From: Cepaea nemoralis | Lineage: Eukaryota; Mollusca; Gastropoda; Stylommatophora; Helicidae | Direction: 5' to 3' | Assembly: GCA_014155875.1 (NCBI GenBank) | Contig: JACEFZ010028126.1 | Span: 185,936-249,935 of the forward strand | Length of the DNA: 64,000 nucleotides | In this document: positions 25,795-37,125 of the stretch, piece by piece | Layout of the letters: every line of letters begins with the position of its first letter | Numbering within the stretch: position 1 is the first letter of the stretch | Program-made: the position numbers and the translations under genes | The notes under the pieces: generated by a model | Databases searched by the model: none | What the model was told of the DNA's origin: nothing | What the model saw: the letters and a program-made list of their open reading frames with translations, nothing else

Positions 25795-26044
25795 ATTGGC
25801 AGAGTGGTCTCTCTGGCCGAGGGGTTACAACACTTTCTCCGTAATCCCGTTTATCACGCAGAGTCTCGTAGCAGGGCGAGAGCTGGGAGCGGTTCGTCCC
25901 CCGCTGGTGACTTGCGGGATAACTGAGCCGGCCGCTCAGAAACAATGGCAAACAACTGAGCGTAATCTTGCCAAGTAATCAACATAGAGCTGAAAGATGC
26001 TGATGTTGACAGCGATGTCCTGTAAAGGATATGCTAAAAAAAAA
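25795..26044 (+). mobile_element. SINE family A, full-length copy, head type 1
   Basis: The best complete copy. The tRNA-like head has TGGCCGAGGGGTTAC (A box) and GGTTCGTCCCCC (B-box-like) about 70 bp apart. Then come GAGCCGGCCGCTCAGAAAC, the CAATGGCAAACAACTGAGCG core, CTTGCCAAGTAATC and GATGTTGACAGCGATGTCC, ending AAGGATATGC and (A)9. The 70-bp A-to-B spacing is longer than in a normal tRNA, so this is not a tRNA gene. Confidence 0.9.
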
Positions 26045-26046
26045 TT

Positions 26047-26194
26047 GGCAGAGTAGTGGGTTCATTTTCTACACCAGTAAGTTGGACTTAAACTTACGTC
26101 TCGTTCAGAAGGCTTTGGCAAACTACAGAACGTAAAATTGTTTACAACATCGACCGGGGGTTGATGGCAAGGTCCTGCGAAGAACATGGAACAG
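26047..26194 (+). mobile_element. SINE family A, short copy
   Basis: Follows the preceding copy immediately. It has GGCAGAGTAGTGGG, then TCGTTCAGAAGGCTTTGGC and AAACTAC-GAACG, with a shortened middle and the tail CAAGGTCCTGCGAAGAACATG. The head is largely deleted. Confidence 0.7.
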
Positions 26195-26264
26195 TTCATC
26201 ACTTGTACATATCTGCTTTTAGTTTCTCACTCTTCTGTTTGTTTCTGGGCGTATCCCGTCTTGA

Positions 26265-26365
26265 ACCGCCTTTACCTGCCTGCCTACCTGCCTGCTAGCC
26301 TGCCTGCCTGCCAGCCAGTCAGCCTGCCAGCCTGTCAGCCTGCCTGCCTGCCTGTCTGTCTCTTC
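26265..26365. repeat. Degenerate (CCTG)n microsatellite
   Basis: CCTGCCTGCCTACCTGCC-type units with scattered A/T/G substitutions, ending in CTGTCTGTCTC. The Leu-Pro-Ala frame across it is repeat-derived. Confidence 0.9.
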
Positions 26366-27055
26366 CATACTCTTCTTCAAACATCACCCATGTAAAAGAA
26401 CGTGTTGGGACATATATCACACGACATGAATTGGCAATGAGAGAAAATCGGTTTTATTCATAACCTTTTTGGTCCCTTTATGCAAAGGACATAAGCGTAT
26501 ATATTGCACACATCTTTCTTCAAGATTGCAACAAGTGAAAGCCATCTGTTGAGGCAAACTTGTCTACATGACTACACTAGCAGAATGCTTTCAGTATAGT
26601 ATTCATCGCTATGAATCATAGATGCAACTTAGCTGTACATACTTGCTTACAGCATCTCAATACAGTTTTGAAAAGGCGTTTATATGTTTACAGTCATAAT
26701 ATTCCAAGTCTCATGGATAATTTGCCTGGGATAATGTCAGCCCAGGCTACCGATTCACTTAATTCAGTTGATAGATAATAGGAGCATAGCAAGCCGCTTG
26801 CACACATTTTTCAAAGAAACTAACATCCAGGGTACATAAACGCAGGATATTTACAAACACACCTGCTTTAGAAGTTGTTTGCGTGCGTAATTGCTGTTCC
26901 TAACTGTAACTTTGAAACTGATCAAAATTTGTAGGAGGTTGGCTCGAGTCCATTACTGATGCTGGCTAGTTAGTTTATAAATGTAATATTTGGCTGTGAC
27001 TATACGTTTCAGACATGTGGTATTTCGAACGTCGATTTTTCAGAATACGTTATTT
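26366..27055. other. No recognisable feature
   Basis: About 700 bp without a recognisable exon or repeat. Confidence 0.4.
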
Positions 27056-27190
27056 AACGTTAATTGTCACTGATATTGTGCTATTTGTAGTTAATTGTCA
27101 CCGAGTTTTATTATTTATAGTTAATTGTCACTGAGATTATTACTTATAGTTAATTGTCACTGAGATTGTGTTATTTATAGTTAATTAATA
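27056..27190 (+). repeat. Tandem repeat, about 34 bp, 4 copies
   Basis: Each unit carries TTAATTGTCACTGA followed by a variable ATT/GTG stretch and TTATTTATAG. Divergence is moderate. Nothing else is recognised between here and the LINE fragment apart from a vague GTTAAGTTATGTA-CGCAAG repetition at 27545-27665 and 28080. Confidence 0.8.
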
Positions 27191-27676
27191 CTGAACAGTT
27201 TACAAGATGAAAAATGCATTTGTCATTGTAGATTCCAAATAGTTGAATTATCGGGATTGTCAGGATCGTTTTTTCGATACCAGGTTACTCGGCCTTTAGA
27301 TAGATGCCTAGCTTTTGAATAAGTTGGGCAATGAAGAAGCGAAAAGGAAAATACTGATAGTCCACCGTAAAATGCTGGCTCGTAGTATATTTTGAATACT
27401 TAAAATTATGCAGTATACGACCTTATCTTCTTTGGGATTCCTGTGTTTTAAACATTTAGATTTGAGAAAGATAATAGACTGCAAGTTAAAAAAAAAGACT
27501 GAGAATTAATTAACATAATGAAAGGTAAACAAACCGAAACGAGGTTATTTATCCACTGTAAGTGAAAAAGAACAGAGAAATGGGTTAACAAGTTGGAAAG
27601 AATGTAGATGAGTTAAATTATGTACCGCAAGTTAAAAAAAAAGGAACCAGGAAATATGTTAAGTTATGTACTGAAA

Positions 27677-28010
27677 CATGGACATACATACCATGGACAG
27701 CCAGAAAGACCAATGAACAAGTTCTTCAAGAAACAAATGAAGATCATAAACTGATTAGAGACATTAGACGTAGACAGTCACAGTTTTTTGGGCATGTTAT
27801 GAGAAGAAATGAATTGGAGAACTTGGCGACAGCTGGTAAGATCGAGGGGAACAGACCAAGGGGAAGACCTAGAAACAAGTACCTGGATGGCTTGGCCTGG
27901 TGGCATGGTCGAGACAGAAACGCAGAGCTGATCCACGATTCTGGTGATCGAGTGAGATGGCAGAACATGACCGCCCACGCTTACCGGCATGGCACATGAT
28001 GGATGGATGG
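27677..28010 (+). pseudogene. 5'-truncated LINE copy with exact target duplication (local family L3)
   Basis: The sense strand encodes an RT C-terminus: IPWTARKTNEQVLQETNEDH, then FFGHVMRRNELENLATAGKI, then a GRPRNKYLDGLAWW-type basic tail ending at TGA, followed by (ATGG)n. The copy is flanked by ATGTACTGAAA on both sides (27666-27676 and 28011-28021), an exact 11-bp duplication that fixes the ends. The frame is still open over the retained codons, so this is a fairly young insertion. A second copy is at 32990-33478 on the other strand. Confidence 0.88.
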
Positions 28011-28021
28011 ATGTACTGAAA

Positions 28022-28546
28022 GTTACAAGGGAACAGAAATGACTTAAGTGATAAGCCACAAATTGACAAGACTAGATATGAGTTAAGTTATGTATCGCAC
28101 TTAAAAAGTCATCATTATTGGTCAATAATCACATTAAAATGAATATCCGAATTGTCACTGACTCAGTCAGGTGCTTATTAATCTGAACCAGACGATGGGC
28201 CCTAATATAATTTCTCTTCTTTGGTTGAACGGGGTTAGAGGTGATGGTAGAATGAGGAAAAAAGCGTTCTAAACATCGTATATTTTCGCCCTCATCAAAC
28301 AGAGTTGTTATCCGTTCCAGTAACCCGGGATCCATGCTGACCATGACATCCTCGGCAGCCTTATTGTGTACAATTCATCCAGCACTTTATGAGATCAAGG
28401 CAACCTCTATATCTATGAATCACACCGCCATTGTTACGGCATTATCGTGTAACGGGTCTTTTATATAACGTTTCTCTCATCACGGCCCCTGGAATTTTCT
28501 CGATCCTTCGCCATTTCCCCTACCTTATGCATTTTCATGTTAGTTA
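28022..28546. other. No recognisable feature
   Basis: Unremarkable DNA between two LINE fragments. Confidence 0.4.
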
Positions 28547-29330
28547 GTTAGTCTTTCCTCTTGAGCCTAAGGCGGCGCATAGGGCAGAAGTCCTGTCTCT
28601 CCATGCCTGGCGGTTCGCTGCTATCTGTTGTAGATCTTGGATATTTACTTGGCCATTGAATGAGCCTTCTCTAATGATGGTTCTACGCAGGGCCTCTCTT
28701 GGTCTTCCCCGTTTTCTTTTCCCTACTGGTGACCATATGAGGGCTTGGTAGGGGAGTCTTGTCTTGTCCATTCTGAGTACATGGCCGATGTAGTTCCAAC
28801 GGCGTCTTCTTATGAAATTGGATACTGTATCTTGCTTAGTCTCTTGTCTTATTTGCGAATTGGTTCTGAAGTCTGTCCAGTGGATGTTTAGAAGTCTTCT
28901 AAGACATTTGTTCTCAAAATTGTCTAATTTTTTATCTAAAGCTACCGTTGATTTCCAACTTTCACATCCATACGTTAACACTGGAATCACACAAGAGTTG
29001 AAGATTTTAAGTTTTGTGTGTTTGCTGAGTGTCTTTGACTCCCAGATGTTTGACAGTTTATTGAAGGCACTAGATGCCAGTGCGATTCTAGATGATATTT
29101 CTGGTGTTGAGTCCCCTGTGGATGTCATTTTGCTTCCTAGGTATGTGAAGCTGTTGACTTTTTCAAGAACGTAGCTGTTCAATTTGGTCTCATCTGAACT
29201 GTTGGTAAGATCAATAGTCTTTGTTTTTGTGGTGTTAATTTGGAGACCAATTTGCCCTGAAACATTTTGGAGGTGGTTTATTTTCTCTTGGGCATCCGGA
29301 TGTGTTGAACTCAAACATTTTCATGTCAGG
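28547..29330 (-). pseudogene. LINE RT C-terminal half (local family L4)
   Basis: About 257 open codons: QINTTKTKTIDL, then FTYLGSKMTSTGDSTPEIS, CVIPVLTYGCESWKSTV, FENKCLRRLLNIHWTDFR, WNYIGHVLRMDK and KRKRGRPREALRRTI. This is the standard order for the region after the catalytic motif in many invertebrate LINEs. The upstream FADD-containing part is missing: at about 29330 the sequence switches to a different LINE fragment. Open frame over its whole retained length, but 5' truncated. A 65-bp piece of the same 3' end is at 60434-60500. Confidence 0.85.
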
Positions 29331-29490
29331 GGTGTAATTTATGTCATATGGCCACCTTTGCGTTGGTTGACCTCTGCCCCTTTTGCAAGATCCATGTCTA
29401 GCATTAATGTTCTTTCTTAACCACTGTGACGTGTAATATGACCAAAGTATTTCAGCTTCTGTCGGTCTAGTCGCTTTGTTATAATCAAAC
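29330..29490 (-). pseudogene. Short LINE RT C-terminal piece (RTE-like)
   Basis: Minus-strand frame containing SQWLRKNINARHGSCKRGRG followed by QPTQRWPYDI, recognisable as the LRKNIM-G-x-KGRRGRGRPTQRW-DDI signature of a LINE tail. It abuts family L4 in the same orientation without any visible gap, so the two are joined by insertion or recombination. Confidence 0.6.
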
Positions 29491-29519
29491 ACGCGGATTC
29501 AATCACACATGTGTCCAGT

Positions 29520-29642
29520 CCACAAGGAAACAGATGAGTAACATATATCTGGATGATCTCCAGATGGGTTTATTGGACGCTTGTGATCGAGCAGTTTTCC
29601 TGAGGGTTGTATGAGAGAGAGGTTCTGCAAAGGACATGCTAC

Positions 29643-29645
<3 letters not shown>
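29520..29645 (+). pseudogene. 3' end of LINE family L2
   Basis: GGATGATCTCCAGATGGG through GTTCTGCAAAGGACATGCTA and CTGAATGAATGA matches the 3' end of the fragment at 2905-3560. Only the last about 40 codons and the tail are present, with a shortened middle. Confidence 0.8.
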
Positions 29646-29773
<128 letters not shown>

Positions 29774-29880
29774 ATATATGTAGTTTGCATCAGTGTGTGT
29801 TTGTCGTTTGGGTGCTGACGAAGGCTTTGATTCCAACGTCCATTTTGGTACTTGTGATCGTTTTCTAGTAGAGCTTACCG

Positions 29881-32800
29881 TTTTTTTTAACTTTTTTTAA
29901 TTTTTTTTTGTTTGTTTTTTAAGATTCCTTTTTTTTTTTTTGAAAAAGTTCAAGCACCTGGGCCAACCCTTTTTTAAATTCCCCAAAAATTTTATAAAAA
30001 AAAAATTAGGAACAAAATTGTTCGGATTTTTCGTGTCGGGCTTTTATTAAAGTTTTTCAAAACCCCCGGGAATTTTCCGAACCTTTCCCCTTTTTTTCCC
30101 CCTTACCTTTCATTTTCAGCCCGGGGGTTTAAAAAAATTTATGTTAAAATCCCCACCTTTTCTTGGTTTTTTTTCCCTTTTCAAACCAAAATGTCTCTTT
30201 TTCTGTCTTCCCCAATTTTTCTTTTAAATGAACCCAAAGTTTTAAAGGCTTTGCGGTCAAAATCCTTTGGGGTTTTAAAAAACCGGGATTTTCAATACAC
30301 GGGTTTTTCCGCCCACAAAAAAACCAATGGTAACTTAACTTTCTATACCCAAGGGGTTTAAACCAACCTTTTTTGGCCATTTTCCTGGGGGGTTTGTTTA
30401 AAAAGGGGTTCTGCAAAAACTTTGTTTATTTTGAATAATTTTATTTAATAATAAATTAAAAAAATTTTTATAATATTTTTTAAATTTTATAATTAATATT
30501 CCACATTCAACCATTTAAACTTTTCTTTAAAAATTCATTCATTCTTTTGATTCAAAAAAGGGGGTTTTTTTTTGGGCTGACAAGCGTTTTTCCAACCCCC
30601 AATTTTGGGAAACCTTGGCGTTTTCTAGAAAAAAAGGTTACCGCCCCCTTCAGTTGGGAAAAAAAAGATTTTGGGGTTAAGGGAAGAATTTCCCTTCCCT
30701 TTTTGGGATTCAAAAGAATTTTTTTTCAACCCCTTCCCAAGGTTCAAAATTTAAAAATTTTTTCCCTAATTACAAAAATTTTTGGCATAGTTTAAAACCC
30801 AGTGTTAAAAAGGAAAAATTAAATTTTGTAACATTTTAAATTTTTTTCTTAAAGGGCATTTTTTGGCAAGTTTTAAACCCCTTGTTTTCCTATTCCATAA
30901 ACCCCCTTTTCGAAATTTTTAATGGGGCCCCAAAAAAGTGGGAAAAACAAAACCCCGGGCTTTAAATATAACGTGAAGGGGTAACGCTTTTAAAAATGTT
31001 AATGAGGGCTTTGGGTTCGGGTTTTTAAAAACCGCCCCGAAAATTCCCTCCCTAAAGGGGGAAACAACAATAATATTCCAGCCAAAAAGGGCCTCGGTAA
31101 TGAACTGGGCCCTTTCAATTAAATCCCCACTTTATACCCAGGGGTTCCCGTTCCGTCCAAAATCCCTGTGGCCAAGCCTTTTCCAGGGTATTTTTCTGGT
31201 TTTTTTTTGGTTTTTTTCCCCGGGTTTGGCCAAAATTTGAAACAAGGGTTTTCCTTTGGGGGGGGATTATAAACTTGGAACAATAACCAAAAAACTAAAA
31301 AAACCCCATCTGTTTTAAAGAAAGGGTTTTCTGAAAAATCAAAAAATTTTTAAAAAATGGACAGGATAGGGAAAACCCAATCCCAAATTTTTAAAACAAA
31401 AATAGGAACAAATAAAATCTAAATTTAATTAGAGAAAAAACGGGGGAAGTTTAATTTTTTAAGGGTGTGGGAAATAGGGTTATTTTTTCCCCCTTCCCAA
31501 TTTAAAAATTTTATTTTTCCGCTTTTTAAAGGCAAAAAAATTATTTTCCGTTGGCATTCGGGTAAAATTCCCTTATTGGGCCTAAAATGGTTTTGTTTTT
31601 GGGCAAAAACCCTTTTAAACCCTTTCTGATTTTTTTTTTTTGTGACCGGGGTAAACTAAATTTTTGGTCCGGTGTTTTTTTAAATAAATTGGGTTTCCCG
31701 GCCCCCATTTTGTACAAATTTCCCCACGGAAAAGCCCGGGATTCAAACCGCACCCACGGTTTGGGGTATAAAAAACCCGAAAAAAATTCCCAAACTCCGG
31801 GGGTTTATAAAAACCCGGTTTGGGGGAAAAAACAAGAACCAAAATATTAAAATTATTTTTTCCACTGCCCCCCACTTTTAACCCGTTTATTTTCAAAGGG
31901 TTTTGGGGGGCCCATCCTTCCCCCATTCCAAGAATACAAAAGTTCCCCTTAAAAATCCCCCTTTTAATTTAAATTTATTTAAACTGTGTTCCCGTTTTTT
32001 AATAACATGTTTTTTTAGGCCCCCCTTTTTAAAAACAATTTAAAAAACATAAAAGGGAAAATTTTCCTTGGTTTCCCCGGGGGGGGGGCCCCTTACTTTG
32101 TGCTGGAAACCCCCTCCTTTAATTTTTAAAATTCTACTGTAGGGTTTACCGGGCAGGGTTTTTGGCCCCCCCCCATTTAAAAGGTCGGGCAGTTTTTGTT
32201 TTGGTTCCCAAACCCCTTTTGAAAGCCCGGGAGTTTCTAAACCCCTTTTTTACCCGAGTTTATTGATTGCCCCCTCGCCCCCCTTTAAAGGGGCTTTATT
32301 GGCATCAACCATCCCCCCCCCCTTTTTTGAATAAAAACCCAAAGCCCCTTTAAACCCGAACGCCATTTTATTTTTTTAAGGTTTTTTTGAAATTTAAACA
32401 TTTATTTTTAAAAGCCATTTAAAATCGAAAATTCACGCCATTTAACCATTTTTTTTTCCCATAGGGCCCCGGGCGCCCGGGGGCCGAACCCGCAGCCCCA
32501 CCCCCCACCCTCAGGGGGGTCCCGAAAAAAGGCCTGGGGAACCAAGACCGCCCCGGGAAAGGGCCCCGCGCCCGCCCCCGGAGCCCGGGCCCCCGCCCCC
32601 CCGGCCCCTTTCCCCCAAAATTTTTTTTTTTTAAAAATTGGTTAAAATAATTTACACAACACACCATTATCCCCCAGAAACATTTTTCTTTTTTAAAATT
32701 AAATTACAAGGTTTTAAGTATTTACCCTTTTAAAACCGCCCCCCCAAGCGGAGGGGGAAAAGGAAAAAAAGAAAAATTAAAGAAAAAAAAAATCCCCCAA

Positions 32801-32900
32801 ACCCCCTCCCCAAATTTAATTTTTTTCCCCTTTCCCCAACCCCTCCCCCCCCAACCCCCAAATTTTATTAGGGGGTTTAAATTTTCCCAAAACCAGTTTA
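29881..32900. other. Abnormal low-quality sequence block
   Basis: For about 3 kb nearly every base sits in a run: strings such as AAAACCCCGGG, TTTTTTTTTAAC and GGGGGGGGGCCCC dominate and dinucleotide alternation is rare. The flanks on both sides have normal composition, and the change is abrupt at about 29881. This resembles consensus with inflated homopolymers, not evolved DNA. Lys/Phe/Pro/Gly-rich frames in it should not be annotated. Real content is unknown. Ordinary SINE and LINE sequence resumes from about 32900. Confidence 0.75.
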
Positions 32901-32905
32901 TTGTT

Positions 32906-32985
32906 AACGTCCCATTTACCGTTATAATGTTTTTTGGCAGTTTTACGCTCAGTAATTTGCCGGTGCTTTCTGAACAGTTATCGCT
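32906..32985 (-). mobile_element. SINE family A fragment
   Basis: AACGTCCCATTTACCG, TTGGCAGTTTTACGCTCAG and TAATTTGCCGGTGCTTTCTG are the complement of the family A core and tail. It marks the return to normal sequence after the abnormal block. Confidence 0.7.
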
Positions 32986-32989
32986 CATC

Positions 32990-33478
32990 CATCCATCCAT
33001 CCATCATGTGCCATGCCGATAAGCGTGGGCAGCCATTTTTGCCATCTCACTTGATCACCAGAGTCGTGGATCAGCTCCATGTTTCTGTCTCGACCATACC
33101 AAGTGGCCAACCCATCCAGGTATTTACTTCTCGGTCTTCCCTTGGTCTCTTCCCTTCGATCTTGCCAGTTGTCACCAAGTTCTCCAATTCATTTCTTTTC
33201 ATAACATGCCCGAAACATTTTGACTGTCTACGTCTAATGTCTCTGATCAGTTTATGATCTTCATTTGTTTCTTGAAGGACTTGTTCATTGGTTTTTCTGT
33301 CTGTCCATGGTATTCTTTGCATTTTCCTCAGAAATCACATTTCCATAGCCATCAGATGTTTTTCAGCTTGTCTGCTCATTGTCCACGCTTCACATCCATA
33401 CAAAAGTACATGTTCTATGTAGCACTTCAACACTTTTTCTCGTTTTCGCAAAATGTAATGTTCTTGGCATCTGTAAAA
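32990..33478 (-). pseudogene. LINE family L3 copy, minus strand
   Basis: The complement of the 27677-28010 element, extending about 150 bp further 5'. It encodes MQRIPWTDRKTNEQVLQETN, FGHVMKRNELENLVTTGKIE and a shifted tail. The frame breaks inside the basic tail (after GKRPRED). It ends in (CATC)n on the plus strand, the same tail type as the other copy. Confidence 0.88.
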
Positions 33479-33480
33479 AA

Positions 33481-33752
33481 GGTAGTCTGCCATTGCTTTC
33501 CTTCTTAGGAGTGACCATACTGGTCAAAAACCGTAGCTATTGTCTCCCCAAAAAGAGATCCTCTGCCTACCGCCCTGAAGCTGGATGACCATAACCCACA
33601 ACTATCTGTCGGCTGTTCTTCAAACTCATCCACCACCAGTGTGAAAATTAACGCAAAGCGACCTTCTGCCAAATCGCCTGCGGCTGACTTCAAACCCGGT
33701 AGGTCGGGCTTGTGAAAATGAGTCCCTCTACCCCTGAGGCCACAGACGCCGA
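33481..33752 (-). mobile_element. SINE family A-like copy, head type 2
   Basis: GTAGTCTGCCATTGCTTTC (core complement) is followed by an unusual middle, then the minus-strand head: TGGCCTCAGGGGTAG as A box and GGGTTTGAAGTCAG as B-box-like sequence. The head resembles the 15114 copy around GATTTGGCAG. It starts directly at the 5' end of the L3 LINE copy. Confidence 0.65.
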
Positions 33753-34289
33753 GTGAAACTACTTGTAACTAAATAAAATAAGTGTCTGTATTTTGAGTGA
33801 GGCCGTTAAGTCAATACCGGGAAAAGTATTCGGAACGTAGTAAATCGGCTGACATTTTCGTTAAAACTAGTTACCAACTTTTAGATTGACCTAGACTGAC
33901 CCACAATTATAATGTCTGCGTGGTTCCTAATGCAATTTGTAGTACTTTTATGTCAGTGCTGGACCCCAGTGTTTTCTACTCAATGTTTCATACTTTGTTA
34001 TTCAACACACTGGCTCAGTGGATCAAAATAGGACAATCCAAATGCCTTGTTATTAATAAAAGAGTAAGGTAATTGCTCACCATTGTAGAGTTGCAATTAG
34101 TGCTCTCACTATCTAGACGGTAATCTGATGTTTAGTTTACAGTAGCGACAGTCTTTGACATCTCGGAGGACAGATCAATCTAGTGTCATAGTGCACCAGC
34201 CTTCACTAGAGATAACCCGGTGGAGGATGATGTGACGGGATATGTGTTGGAGTTAGCTGCAGTATCTCCCATTTTACTCCATTTGGTTC
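33753..34289. other. No recognisable feature
   Basis: Unremarkable DNA before a pyrimidine-rich block. Confidence 0.4.
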
Positions 34290-34512
34290 TGCTGTCCTTT
34301 TCGCGCCATTTCTCTCTTGCTTTCCGTTTCTCTCTCGCTTTCCGTTTCTCTCTCGCTCTCCAGACTCTTCTGCTGCCTCTTTCGCTCCACTTATGTCTGT
34401 TGGTCTCTCAATTCTCACTCAAGCCATATTCTGTCTCTTCTCCTACATCTCTCGCTCAATATTCTGTGTATGTGTGTTTGTCTTACTCTGTCTCTTTCTC
34501 TCTCTTTCTCTA

Positions 34513-34547
<35 letters not shown>

Positions 34548-34865
34548 TTGTCCCACTGATTCTCCCTCTCTTCCAGTCTCTCTCACTATGTGAGTGTGTC
34601 CTATTGTCACTCTCGCTCTGTGTGTGTGTGTTTTGTGTGTGTGTATCTGTGTGTGTGTGTGTGTGTCCCTACTGTCTCTCTGTCTCTCCCACCATATCCT
34701 GTCGTCTCTCCTACTGCCTCTTTCGCCGAATATTCTTTCTCACTGTGTGTCTCCTACTGCCCCCCCCCCCCACTCTCTCTCCCCACTGCTATTCTACTGG
34801 CTCTTTCTCCCCTTCCCGTCTCCCCTCTCTTCCACTCGCTCTCCCCTCCCTCTCATCTCAGTCAT
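34290..34865. repeat. Pyrimidine-rich (TCTC)-type decayed microsatellite
   Basis: TCTCTC and CTCTTTC runs alternate with TGTGTG (34620-34668), then CT/CCT-rich DNA with a C-run at about 34762. The overlapping Ser/Leu-rich frames of up to 235 codons in all three plus frames are composition artefacts. Confidence 0.9.
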
Positions 34866-36237
34866 TATCCTGCACATTATACATGGCACCCACCCGGGGT
34901 ACTGTACACTTGAAACGTCTGGGGTAGCTTCCAGATGTTGCGGGTGATGACTCAAAGACTATTCGATGTAAAACAAGTATCCATACCCGTCCTGACGGCC
35001 ACGGCTTTAGAAAACCACAATTGACATCTCAATCCCTGTAAATAAAGATAGTGCCCATAATAGGGGTATGTAGTAAAATATAAAAATAAATGGTCTCAGA
35101 ATCAGTTTCCTACCATGGGTCTGTGATATGATAAGGCCATCCCATTTTATAGGCAGTGAATGTACGGGGTAGTACGTCTTTCCATCAGCTGTTGTTTGTC
35201 CATCAAGAATGATGATGACCATTCATTTCATCCAGTGGGGTTGAAGGTGTGGAGCCGTGGGTTCTAAGATGGCTGATAAGGCCTATTTTGGCTCGAAATG
35301 TTCTTTGACAATGTGGTTGGATGAAGAATGACTTGCGCGATGACTTGGATTAAAGTGAGGAAGAGTTGCGCAATTCGTCGACCTCACTCTCTCGCCTGAG
35401 TCCATCTCAGTCCAGTGGCAAGGCAAGTCGAGACGATTGGAGACGAATACAGGTGCAATGGATGACCAGGGCGCTCTACGTGCCTTGCGTGCTCATTACT
35501 TTCCACAACGCTTTGCAGGTAAACGCCGTCTTGCCCGTTGAATCAGGAATGATTTCTTCCGCGCAGTCTGCGGAATCATGTCTTCACATGCTGGGTAGGC
35601 ATACCCTAGTTTACCTCTTGGTTTGACACCAAATCGGATACCCATGCCTGGTTTAGCCAGCCTCTCACAGCTGTTGCCCGGGGGGTGGCCGCTGTCGCAT
35701 GCTGACAGCTACTAGGAGCCACAGGCACGAGCTGGGTGTCAGACTTGGACCAGTGGGGGATGGGTCCTGAAAGGACATGAGAAGCCATCCTTACCAAAGG
35801 TGCTACCAATGCCTGACACCCCGTACCCCTCCATCAGCTAGCGAGATGACGAAAGCAGGCGTCGAACCTTCGACCGACCGCGTCCTTGACATTATCAGCG
35901 CAGCTCCTTTTCAACTATGCTAACTCTTCCGCTTTGGGTTTATGGTGCAACCCCCACCCCCTATTTGTGTAAACCAATCGGCGTTCGGTGGTGGTATGAT
36001 CTATATCAGGCCTTTATTTCCCAGCGCATCTAACGGTACCCATTATAAGCTGGGCTAACATTGAATCCCAGGTCAATAACAGAAATGTGTGGTAATAAAA
36101 TAATATTCGATCTCAAGTTATATTGAACCTAGGACAACGGGTGTAGCAAATAGTTCTCTAGCTGCTATACTACCGTCTACCTGAAGATTGTTGGTATACA
36201 CTGAATTAATATACTTTTCAGATCACATTGCTGTGCG
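34866..36237. other. No gene; tRNA-like SINE-type fragment near 35850-35930 (-)
   Basis: At 35850-35930 the minus strand reads GAGTTAGCATAGTTGAAAAG then GAAGGTTCGACGCC, resembling A and B boxes. The sequence leftwards (35640-35840) would be its body. Only one copy is seen here, so this is tentative. The 86-codon frame at 35366-35626 contains no domain. Confidence 0.35.
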
Positions 36238-36545
36238 GAGGTCGGCGTGGTTGAGAGGTTTAACGCATTTAATCTTTCTCTGCTGATAGCTGTATAGTGA
36301 TTTCATTTCACAATCCTGTCAGTTTTGATGTAAATGTTGAATTCTCGCCCGTGACTTGGGGATGTAAATTACAAGTACCTCAGACGTCGGAGAGTGTTCA
36401 CCTGATGGAGAGGGACACTGGGTATCCGGAAAGTTATCCCGCACAAAAAAAAAAAAAAAAAAAAAAATCAGTCAGGTTTAGTCACTACTAGTTACAAGTT
36501 TGTGGACTAAGCTCGAGTTCAAAATGAGCGAACGAGGAAAAAAGA
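36238..36545 (+). mobile_element. SINE family B copy with internal poly(A)
   Basis: The head GTCGGCGTGGTTGAGAGG, the middle GACTTGGGGATGTAAATTAC and the tail GGACTAAGCTCGAGTTC with GAGCGAACGAGG match family B. A run of about 23 A (36446-36468) interrupts the middle-to-tail region. The A-run replaces the GGAAAGCTAA-type segment of other copies, so slippage or a small insertion happened there. Confidence 0.8.
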
Positions 36546-37125
36546 AAGTAGAAAGATTGGCTGAGTTGATATTGGTAAAATAAACTGAGCACTCGGTTAC
36601 AGTGCTCATGAACTGCAGCTGCTTATTAGAGCTGAAGCGGGTGTCAAGACTTTAGTTCACCTACTATCCAAGTAGAGCCGCTTTACCAGAACCGATTTGC
36701 AACGATTACTCCCCCAAATCGCAGGATTTATTCAGTCATCGTTGTTGGCTGTAGCCCTAACTCTGCCAGCTTGACTGCCAGACTGCAGGTAGTAATTGAT
36801 GTAAACCAGTTCTGCCTGTCTTGTTCAAGATTGTCAGGGTGGGCTTGTGGATATTTTTATTCATGGGTATGTTGGCATATTTTGTCGTACTATCCAGCCG
36901 GATGCACGGCGTTAAAGTGGGTGCTATTCAGGTTTGTTGCGAAGTTTATAACGCTCTTTATTTTTTGGGGATGTTCTGCCGCCACAAGTAGATTAACCGT
37001 CATTGTGTTGGTTTTGTGCCGCGCGATGTCTGGCTTGTGTTGTTAAATATGTATTGTTGTCATATCTTGTTTGTGTTGGCTCTGGGTGTAAGAAGTGGCA
37101 GGTTTATTAGAGTTGTCAGTTTATT
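36546..37125. other. No recognisable feature
   Basis: Unremarkable DNA; frames of 60-106 codons carry no motif. Confidence 0.4.

Noticed and set aside
25795..26044. Functional tRNA gene
   Set aside because: A- and B-box-like motifs are present, but spacing is too long and the element continues into a repeated SINE body. The same applies to the other SINE heads.
30144..32667. Several frames of 70-103 codons in the homopolymer-rich block
   Set aside because: The underlying sequence looks like faulty consensus, and the Lys/Phe/Gly/Pro bias follows from the runs.
34220..34927. 235-codon Ser/Leu-rich frame
   Set aside because: All three plus-strand frames are open here because the sequence is a pyrimidine-rich decayed microsatellite.
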